Assembly (NCBI GenBank): GCA_041645555.1
Contig: JBAZPX010000001.1
Span: 237,473-301,472 of the forward strand
Length of the DNA stretch: 64,000 bases
Origin: JAQTRU01 sp041645555
Lineage (GTDB): Bacteria; Patescibacteriota; Patescibacteriia; Patescibacteriales; JAQTRU01
Reading direction: 5' to 3'
Shown here one piece after another: positions 58,180-64,000 of this stretch. The translations under genes were made by a program, and so were the position numbers. How positions within the stretch are numbered: position 1 is the first letter of the stretch; the number at the start of each line of letters is the position of its first letter. The notes beneath the pieces are model-generated. The model made no database searches. It saw nothing but the letters and a program-made list of their open reading frames with translations, and had not been told where the DNA came from.

Positions 58180-59034
58180 ATGGATTTATCTATTATTATC
58201 GCTTCTTGGAACGTAAAAGAAAAATTAAGGCAAAATTTATTAGCTCTGCAGGAAAGCCAGGGCGGTTTAGAGTATGAAATTTTTGTCGTAGATAATAATT
58301 CCGGAGACGGGTCGGCGGAGATGGTAAGGCGGGATTTCCCAGAGGTGAAATTGATCGCTAATAGTAATAATTTGGGTTTTGCCAAAGCTAATAATCAGGC
58401 CCTAAAGCGAGCTCAAGGCGATTTTATTTTGCTTCTTAACCCGGATATGCGTGTTTTTCCCGACACGCTAAAGAATATGGCGGAGTGGATGAGGGAAAAT
58501 AAGCAGGCGGCGGTGGCTGGCTGCCATTTGGTTAATGAGAAAGGGGAGACGATAAAGCAAGTGCGCCAATTCCCAAAACTTTGGGACCAGCTAATGATTA
58601 CTATGAAAGTGCCGCATATTTTCCCGGGAGTTTTAAATAAATACTTGCAAGCCGATTTTGATTATAAAAAATCCGCGTTAGTCGATTCTATCCGCGGTTC
58701 TTTTTTTATGATTAGGCAGGAGACGATTGAAAAGATAGGGTTATTGGACGAAAAATATTTTATTTGGTTTGAGGAAGTGGATTATTGCAAGCGGGTTAAA
58801 CAAGCTGGGTTAGAAGTTTGGTATACGCCGGTAGCTAAATGCTTAGATTATGTCGGCCAGAGTTTTAATCAGATGCCGCGAGGGAAAACACAAAAATATT
58901 TTCGGGATTCAATGTTAAAGTATTTTAAAAAATGGCAGCCGATTTGGCAATATTGGGTTTTAAAACTGGCTTGGGTTCCGGGTATGCTTATAGCGAGAGC
59001 GGGGGAGAAGATAAAGTTAGGGGAGAGAAGTTAA
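58180..59034 (+). CDS. Glycosyltransferase family 2 (rhamnosyltransferase-like)
   Basis: This 284-aa GT-A glycosyltransferase starts MDLSIIIASWNVKEKLRQNLLAL. FVVDNNSGDGSAEMVRRDFPEVKLIANSNNLGFAKANNQAL is the nucleotide-sugar site, and LLLNPDMRV takes the place of the DxD metal motif. WFEEVDYCKRVKQAGLEVWY is the later conserved block with its acidic base. It is of the GT2 type often found adding rhamnose-like sugars. The gene overlaps the end of the opposing GNAT gene by 4 bp. Confidence 0.9.
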   Translation: MDLSIIIASWNVKEKLRQNLLALQESQGGLEYEIFVVDNNSGDGSAEMVRRDFPEVKLIANSNNLGFAKANNQALKRAQGDFILLLNPDMRVFPDTLKNMAEWMRENKQAAVAGCHLVNEKGETIKQVRQFPKLWDQLMITMKVPHIFPGVLNKYLQADFDYKKSALVDSIRGSFFMIRQETIEKIGLLDEKYFIWFEEVDYCKRVKQAGLEVWYTPVAKCLDYVGQSFNQMPRGKTQKYFRDSMLKYFKKWQPIWQYWVLKLAWVPGMLIARAGEKIKLGERS

Positions 59035-59546
59035 TTTTTTTTGCGCCCTTTTTTGGAGATTGCGGCCGGGGCGAAGTTAATCTCTAATATTAATTCATAA
59101 TCTTTAAATCCGTGTTTTTGGTAGAAGGAAATCGCTTTTTGGTTTTTGGCTGAGGCCGCAACTTTAATATTTGTCGCCTCCTTCTTTTTCGCCCAGCTTA
59201 AGAAAGCTTTAACCAGGCCCGTTCCTATTTTTTTCCCGCGATATTGGGGAAGGACGAACATATTATCAAGTTCAGCCTGCTTTTTAATTTTTCGCCAGCC
59301 AACCGGTTCCCTAATAATTTCACCGGCTAAATAGCCGGCTACTTTATTCCCGACTAAAGCGACAAAAGCGCAAAGGTTTCGTTTATTTATTAAATCCTTA
59401 TAATACTGCGTTCCGGCTTTGCCGAATATCCATTTAGGGTTAAGGCTTTTATTAAAATTTTTTATCTCATTATCAAAAAGAGATTTATGCAACCGCTGGA
59501 TATCTTTAAGATGTTCTAGTTTGGCTTTCTTTATTTTGTAATCCAT
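59031..59546 (-). CDS. GNAT-family N-acetyltransferase
   Basis: This 171-aa acetyl-CoA-dependent acyltransferase has LDNMFVLPQYRGKKIGTGLVKAFLSWAKKK, with the Q/RxxGxG/A CoA loop as YRGKKIG. KVAASAKNQKAISFYQKHGFKDYELILE is motif B. The acceptor is unknown; amino-group or protein N-terminal acetylation are possible. It is the last of five minus-strand genes or spacers and converges with the GT2 gene. Confidence 0.88.
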   Translation of the reverse strand: MDYKIKKAKLEHLKDIQRLHKSLFDNEIKNFNKSLNPKWIFGKAGTQYYKDLINKRNLCAFVALVGNKVAGYLAGEIIREPVGWRKIKKQAELDNMFVLPQYRGKKIGTGLVKAFLSWAKKKEATNIKVAASAKNQKAISFYQKHGFKDYELILEINFAPAAISKKGRKKN

Positions 59547-59556
59547 GGTTTTCTGA

Positions 59557-59928
59557 TTATATTTGTAAACTTATCCAAAAGTAAAAGGCGCCAATAAGGA
59601 ATATAACGCCGCCCCAAAGTATCTGCCTACCTTTGAACATCTGGGCTTTTTTATTAACACGATCTGGAAATCCAATTTTTTCAATTCCTTTGAATAAAGT
59701 AATCCATCCTAAAATAGTGATAGCAACTCGCCAGTCGGCAACCCAGATATTATGCGAAACAACAGTAGCTAGGCCTAACAAAAAAGTAATATAACCCGTA
59801 GATATGGTGATGGTTTTATCTTCAGTATACTCTATAATTCTACCCAACAACTTTGCGCTGATGGACATTGCGCCAAGAATCATAAAGAGACTCCCCCAAA
59901 ATCTTGCTAAAAAGATTGTAATTTCCAT
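59557..59928 (-). CDS. Small integral membrane protein
   Basis: This 123-aa protein has four likely membrane segments (FLARFWGSLFMILGAMSIS, ISTGYITFLLGLATVV, WRVAITILGWITLFKGI, ILWGGVIFLIGAFYFWI). I do not recognise a family with certainty; small four-helix membrane proteins of this kind are frequent in CPR. It overlaps the end of the next upstream minus-strand gene by 22 bp. Confidence 0.7.
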   Translation of the reverse strand: MEITIFLARFWGSLFMILGAMSISAKLLGRIIEYTEDKTITISTGYITFLLGLATVVSHNIWVADWRVAITILGWITLFKGIEKIGFPDRVNKKAQMFKGRQILWGGVIFLIGAFYFWISLQI

Positions 59929-60149
59929 ATTTTTTTAATTAGATATAATAAAAAAATAATAATTGCGCTTATGATTAATAAAATAAAGCCGAGAAAGTAA
60001 ACCGCGTAAATCCCCTTGATGATTGGAAAATCATTTTGCAATTCAGGTTTTATTATCATCTCATACTCTGCCTGTATAAGAATAAACCAAGTAAAAGAAA
60101 AAAACGCCAATAAAACGAGTTTTACAGTAGTTATAAGTTTATTTTTCAT
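59907..60149 (-). CDS. Small membrane protein
   Basis: This 80-aa protein has two membrane segments (TTVKLVLLAFFSFTWFILI and GIYAVYFLGFILLIISAIIIFLLYLI). No family is recognised. It overlaps the preceding GT2 gene by 1 bp at its start and the following small membrane gene by 22 bp, so the three genes are probably translated as one unit. Confidence 0.65.
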   Translation of the reverse strand: MKNKLITTVKLVLLAFFSFTWFILIQAEYEMIIKPELQNDFPIIKGIYAVYFLGFILLIISAIIIFLLYLIKKIWKLQSF

Positions 60150-61066
60150 TATAATATCAACACTTTATTTTGTATTGCCTCTTTATATATGTAAAATCTT
60201 CTTAAAAATAGATAAATTGGCCATTTAGTGAAAAAAATTTTTAGATTCTTTTTTCCATGCGCTACATATCGTATAAATAATAGTGGGATGAAGATCGGCG
60301 ACGTTAGCATATACAGATAATCTTCCATGTTTACAAAGAGACCCCATTTAATAGGCGGTCCAAAACACAAGTAGTGATTTCGATATTTTTTCTTTAATAC
60401 TGGCCAGACCGACGCATTCCTTGCGGACTTCAGTAATGATTTAACAGTCCAGTCCGTCGCTTGGTGATATACGATTGCGTTAAGAGATCGGTTAAATGCG
60501 AAATTTTTGCTTATGGCACGAATTGCCATCTCTGAATCTTCATTAGTATATTTGGAGTAAAAAGTATCAAAATTGCCACAAGTTTTGAAGACATTTTTAT
60601 GATAGGCAATATTACAGCCCATTGGCCATCGAGCATATAAATTAGAGACAAGCCGCTCCGGAAAATATCCTTTATAATTTTTACTTATATAAAAAACCTG
60701 CCCGATAACAAATCCTATTTGCTCACTTGTAAAACCTTTTATCAGCTCCGTAAGCCAATTTCTATCTACCGCACAGTCGTCATCCGTGAAAGCTATTATA
60801 TCGTGCCTGGCATTTTTTATTCCGGTATTTCTTGCTTCGCTTGGTCCCTGGTTGCACTCACGATGTACTATCTTTATTTTTTTATTATTTAAAGAATCTA
60901 AAAAATATTTTGTACCATCCGTTGATCCGTCATTTACAATTATTATTTCATATTCAGGGAAATCTAACTCCAATAAAGAAGCGAGACATTTTTTTAAATA
61001 ATCCAGCCTATTAAAAGTGCATACTACTATTGAACATTTATTATTTATCATAATTGGCAAAAACAT
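60149..61066 (-). CDS. Glycosyltransferase family 2
   Basis: This 305-aa GT-A glycosyltransferase has CSIVVCTFNRLDYLKKCLASLLEL, IIIVNDGSTDGTKYFLDSL, and IIAFTDDDCAVDRNWLTEL, where DDD is the metal-binding motif. YTNEDSEMAIRAISKNFAF has the later acidic block. The C-terminus has a hydrophobic stretch (YLYMLTSPIFIPLLFIRYVA) that may touch the membrane. Start codons at 61066 or 61051 (MINNKCSIVV) are both possible. It heads a three- or four-gene minus-strand unit with the two small membrane proteins. Confidence 0.9.
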   Translation of the reverse strand: MFLPIMINNKCSIVVCTFNRLDYLKKCLASLLELDFPEYEIIIVNDGSTDGTKYFLDSLNNKKIKIVHRECNQGPSEARNTGIKNARHDIIAFTDDDCAVDRNWLTELIKGFTSEQIGFVIGQVFYISKNYKGYFPERLVSNLYARWPMGCNIAYHKNVFKTCGNFDTFYSKYTNEDSEMAIRAISKNFAFNRSLNAIVYHQATDWTVKSLLKSARNASVWPVLKKKYRNHYLCFGPPIKWGLFVNMEDYLYMLTSPIFIPLLFIRYVAHGKKNLKIFFTKWPIYLFLRRFYIYKEAIQNKVLIL

Positions 61067-61229
61067 ATTTCAGCTAACTCGTTGTTATGCGAATTAATTG
61101 TTTGTAATTGGCTTTTATTTGTATATTATGCGGACTCGTTTGTCCTGCGCCATAAAGGCGCGGGGTTTTGTTTTTTATTTAAAATAAGGTAAAATGTTTG
61201 TATAAATATTATAGGATTAAACAGGGGAT

Positions 61230-62306
61230 ATGTCAAAGAAAGTTGCCATTATAATTTCGCCGAATTGGCGGGATTATGCGGAAAAATACCTGCCGGACTT
61301 TATTGAGAGCCTGCGCGGGCAGAATTATGCCGGCCGAACGAAGACATTCATGGCTGATAATGAAACAAGCGATGAGAGTTTTTCATTGTTGAAAAATATT
61401 GCTCCCGAAATTGAAATCATCAGAAATAAAACCAACGACGGCTATGCCAAAGGCTGTAATGACGCAATTAGAAAAGCCCTGAAAGATGATTTTGAATATT
61501 TCGCTATTTTTAATATTCATACGATTTTAGAGCCGGATTGTTTGAGAAAGCTGGTGGAAGTTTTGGAAGGCGCGGATAATATAGGGTTGGTCCAGGGGCG
61601 GATGATGCTGTATGACGGAAATCCTTCGGCGGGCTCAGGATGTAACAAAATAAGCAGTCTCGGCAATAAGACGCATTTTTTGGGATTCGGGTATTGCGAA
61701 GGCTACCAGGAAAAATGGTCGGGCCAAGCCAAGAACGGACAGGATATTTTTTATCCTTCCGGCTCGTGCATTATGGCCAAGAGGGAAGTTTTGGAAAAAA
61801 TCGGCTTGTTTGATGAAGAATACTGGATGTATAATGAGGATCAGGAGCTTGGCTGGCGGGCGAGGCTCTCGGGTTGGCGGTGCGTTTTGGCGACGGACGC
61901 GGTTTTGTATAATAAATACGAGTTCAAAAGGTCTATCAAAAAATATTATTGGATGGACCGCAACCGGATTTTAGCAATTCTTGAATGCTACCGGGTTCCG
62001 ACTTTAATTATGATTTTTCCCGCTTTCATCGCGATGGAAATCGGTTTGATATTTTTTTCATTAAAACAAGGCTGGTTCAAAGACAAAGTGAGAGTTTGGA
62101 AATATTTTTTTAGCTTGAAAAATTGGCGATATATATTGAAGGCAAGAAAACGGAATCAGCGTCTCCGTAAAATTAATGATAAAGATATTGCCGGAATGAT
62201 AACGGGTAAAATTTGGTATCAGGAAATAGGGGACTGGAAACTAAAGCTGGTTAATCCGGTGTTTCAAGTTTATTGGTGGCTGGCAAAGAAGATAATCTTT
62301 TGGTGA
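61230..62306 (+). CDS. Glycosyltransferase family 2
   Basis: This 358-aa GT-A enzyme has VAIIISPNWRDYAEKYLPDFIESL, TFMADNETSDESFSLL, EIIRNKTNDGYAKGCNDAI and FAIFNIHTILEP in the place of the DxD motif. EEYWMYNEDQELGWRARLSGW is the catalytic-base block. A C-terminal membrane-like segment (VPTLIMIFPAFIAMEIGLIFF) and a basic tail suggest membrane association. The 160 bp upstream hold an AT-rich region with a TAAAAT-type -10 and a GCGCC/GGCGC hairpin near 61145-61165. Confidence 0.88.
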   Translation: MSKKVAIIISPNWRDYAEKYLPDFIESLRGQNYAGRTKTFMADNETSDESFSLLKNIAPEIEIIRNKTNDGYAKGCNDAIRKALKDDFEYFAIFNIHTILEPDCLRKLVEVLEGADNIGLVQGRMMLYDGNPSAGSGCNKISSLGNKTHFLGFGYCEGYQEKWSGQAKNGQDIFYPSGSCIMAKREVLEKIGLFDEEYWMYNEDQELGWRARLSGWRCVLATDAVLYNKYEFKRSIKKYYWMDRNRILAILECYRVPTLIMIFPAFIAMEIGLIFFSLKQGWFKDKVRVWKYFFSLKNWRYILKARKRNQRLRKINDKDIAGMITGKIWYQEIGDWKLKLVNPVFQVYWWLAKKIIFW

Positions 62307-62309
62307 AGA

Positions 62310-62408
62310 AGTTATAAAGTCCGTAAAGTCAAAAGTCTATAAATTTTTATCATATTATTTTTATTTCTGACTTTATGACTTTCAGACTTTGCACTTTAGA
62401 CTAAAACT
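62310..62408. repeat. AAGTC/TAAAGTC-type short repeats
   Basis: AAGTTATAAAGTCCGTAAAGTCAAAAGTCTATAAA is followed by roughly complementary GACTTTATGACTTTCAGACTTT units before the next gene. It resembles the AAGTCAAAAGTTAAAAG stretch near the 3' end of mnmA. Confidence 0.55.
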
Positions 62409-63212
62409 ATGGATATAAGCATTATAATTTTAAACTATAAAAGCCGGGGGTTAGTTTTGAATTGCCTTAAGTCTGTTAAAGAGGCGGATTTTGGCAATTT
62501 AAAATACAAAATAATTGTCGTGGATAATAATTCAGACGACGGGATAGGGGAAATTATTTCCTGGCAATATCCGGAAATTAAGTTTATCCAGAACAAAAAA
62601 AATTTAGGCATGGGCGCGGGCAATAATGTCGGCCTAAAAAAAGCGGAAGGCAAATATGCAGTGATAATGAACCCGGACACTATGGCTTTTGCCGATACTT
62701 TTTTAAAGTTATATAATTTTATGGAAGCCAGCCCGGAAGTAGGGATTGCCGGGCCAAAACAGTTTTACCCAGACAGGACTGTTCAAGATTCTTGCTATCG
62801 GTGGTATAATTTACTTACACCGGTTTATCGCCGTACGCCATTAGGAAAGTTTAAATTTGCCGAAAAAGATGTAGATAGGTTTTTAATGAAAGATTTTGAC
62901 CATAATTCAGTAAAAGAAGTTGATTGGCTTTTAGGCTCATTTTTATTCTGCCGCCGGGCCTGCCTAGACCAAATCGGGCTTTTCGATGAAAGGTTTTTTA
63001 TGTATTTTGAAGATACTGACCTTTGCCGCCGGGCCTCGAGTCAGGGGTGGAAAGTGGCATACTGCCCGGGGAGCCAAATTATTCATAACCATAAAAGAGA
63101 AAGCGCGGAAATGCCCTGGTATAAATTTTTCTGGAACCAGACGGCCCGGGCTCATGTTATTTCCTGGTTGAAGTATCTGAAGAAATGGAGAGCCGGGAAA
63201 TGCCGAAAGTAG
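62409..63212 (+). CDS. Glycosyltransferase family 2 (rhamnosyltransferase-like)
   Basis: This 267-aa GT-A enzyme starts MDISIIILNYKSRGLVLNCLKSV. IIVVDNNSDDGIGEII, FIQNKKNLGMGAGNNVGLKKAEG and VIMNPDTMAF lead to FFMYFEDTDLCRRASSQGWKVAYCPGSQIIH. It is close in design to the 58180 gene. It lies directly before galU, so it may use a UDP- or dTDP-sugar made from the same supply. Confidence 0.9.
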   Translation: MDISIIILNYKSRGLVLNCLKSVKEADFGNLKYKIIVVDNNSDDGIGEIISWQYPEIKFIQNKKNLGMGAGNNVGLKKAEGKYAVIMNPDTMAFADTFLKLYNFMEASPEVGIAGPKQFYPDRTVQDSCYRWYNLLTPVYRRTPLGKFKFAEKDVDRFLMKDFDHNSVKEVDWLLGSFLFCRRACLDQIGLFDERFFMYFEDTDLCRRASSQGWKVAYCPGSQIIHNHKRESAEMPWYKFFWNQTARAHVISWLKYLKKWRAGKCRK

Positions 63213-63240
63213 AATTTTAAAAGATGAGTAGGCGATAGTT

Positions 63241-63278
63241 GATTCTTGGGATTTTTGGGATTCTTAAGATTCTTAGGG
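63241..63278. repeat. GATTCTTGGGATT-type repeat tract
   Basis: Units GATTCTTGG, GATTTTTGG and GATTCTTAA repeat at about 9 bp. It is the same family as 3519-3600, 4591-4680 and 26601-26703, but with one arm only. Confidence 0.6.
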
Positions 63279-63359
63279 AATAATGATATAAAATTAGCAT
63301 TTCACAGAACGCTTTGGGTGTGAGCATTACGCGTTATGTGCTATGCGTTATGAGAATAT

Positions 63360-64000
63360 ATGCAAAAAATCAAAAAAGCTATCGTGGCGGTAGCTGGTTC
63401 AGGCACGCGGCTCCTGCCCGCTACAAAAACTATGCCCAAGGAGATGCTGCCGATTGTTAATAAGCCCATTGTCCAGCTGGTAGTGGAGGAATTAGTGGCC
63501 GGCGGAATTGAGGATATAATCTTGATAACGAAATGGGATAAAAAACCCCTGGAAGACCATTTTGACCATAGCTTGGCGCTCGAGCAGGACCTGGAAAAAT
63601 CAGGCAAAACCAAGCTTTTAAAAGAAATTATCAGGTTGTCGGAAATGGCGAATTTCATTTATGTGCGCCAGAAAGGCCCTTACGGAAACGGCACGCCGGT
63701 TTTATCAGCCGCTAGCCTGGTTGATGACGAGCCGTTTATGTATGTCTGGGGAGATGATTTAGTAGATTCAAAAGTGTCATTTACCAAGCAAATGGTTGAA
63801 GATTATGAAAAAACCGGGCACTTAATGATTGGCGTGCAGGAAGTGCCGAAGGAAGAAGTAAGCCGTTATGGCATAGTCAAATTAAAAGGCAAAACTATGC
63901 AGATAGAGGATATTATTGAAAAGCCGTCGGTTGAGGAAGCGCCTTCGCGATTGGCGGATTTCGGCCGCATGATACTTAACCAGGAAATAATAGATATTTT
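63360..64000 (+). CDS. galU: UTP-glucose-1-phosphate uridylyltransferase (3' end outside window)
   Basis: The first ~213 codons of GalU, which makes UDP-glucose for glycan synthesis. VAVAGSGTRLLPATKTMPKEMLPIVNKPIVQLVVEELVAGGIEDIILIT is the canonical N-terminus with the nucleotide-binding G-x-G-T-R loop; usual GYGTR reads GSGTR. RQKGPYGNGTPVLSA and VWGDDLVDS follow, then GVQEVPKEEVSRYGIV. The frame is open to the window end. The ATG at 63360 follows a GTTATG-type heptamer tract (63330-63355). It supports the neighbouring glycosyltransferases. Confidence 0.93.
   Translation, partial: MQKIKKAIVAVAGSGTRLLPATKTMPKEMLPIVNKPIVQLVVEELVAGGIEDIILITKWDKKPLEDHFDHSLALEQDLEKSGKTKLLKEIIRLSEMANFIYVRQKGPYGNGTPVLSAASLVDDEPFMYVWGDDLVDSKVSFTKQMVEDYEKTGHLMIGVQEVPKEEVSRYGIVKLKGKTMQIEDIIEKPSVEEAPSRLADFGRMILNQEIIDI

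Noticed and set aside
61144..61178. GCGCC/GGCGC hairpin with T run as a terminator on the plus strand
   Set aside because: No plus-strand gene lies upstream, since the neighbour is on the minus strand. It is mentioned only with the 61230 gene.

Overview
The window looks like a chromosome fragment of an uncultivated Patescibacteria/CPR bacterium, most likely from the Parcubacteria group (inference). Genes are tightly packed, most lack a Shine-Dalgarno sequence, and the content is typical of CPR: DUF4012 protein, half-size MFS protein, PSP1/RicT protein, two-gene [FeFe] hydrogenase, many glycosyltransferases and large secreted proteins of unknown function. Stops are TAA, TAG and TGA, so the standard bacterial code fits.

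Layout. 0-8 kb: adenylosuccinate lyase and tRNA-Leu (minus), an S23-type four-helix-bundle gene between imperfect inverted repeats, parA-parB, a GT4 glycosyltransferase, truD, and a G+C-rich orphan gene. 8-16 kb: DUF4012 protein, a GIY-YIG gene inside inverted repeats, a glycine-rich surface protein, a large membrane-anchored protein, and a tgt homologue lacking the zinc cysteines. 16-18.7 kb: two minus-strand single-gene units, then RNase P RNA. 18.8-26.5 kb: surface-polysaccharide genes (phosphoglycosyl transferase, two GT4, O-antigen ligase-like/TPR protein) and mnmA. 26.7-36.5 kb: six tandem secreted paralogues with near-identical N-termini and variable Cys-rich C-termini, followed 13 bp later by a lipoprotein-like signal peptidase I. 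36.6-39.1 kb: rpsB-tsf-ricT. 39.2-44.2 kb: gap, NuoF/HydB-like, [FeFe] hydrogenase, a membrane protein and a Nudix protein, consistent with fermentative H2 production. 44.3-51.3 kb: cca, hydrolases, Nudix and HD proteins, a cyclophilin lipoprotein, mscL, tRNA-Ala and tRNA-Pro. 51.4-64 kb: a putative metalloprotease, sugar transferase, uppS, rarA, three GT2 genes and the start of galU, which runs off the end.

Three patterns run through the window. (1) Short repeats are everywhere: tandem heptamers before or at the ends of genes, GATTCTTAG-type inverted arrays, and palindromes. Several lie in frame inside essential genes (mnmA, cca, gap, the DUF4012 gene, rarA). (2) Five genes at 7487, 16041, 16976, 44321 and 56498 look like stand-alone units: near-consensus promoter with exactly 17-bp spacing, strong SD, private terminator and higher G+C than their neighbours. 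(3) The six-paralogue array with its own signal peptidase is the best candidate for an undescribed system: a mosaic, recombining repertoire of secreted Cys-rich proteins. A 141-bp block is identical between copies 3 and 4.
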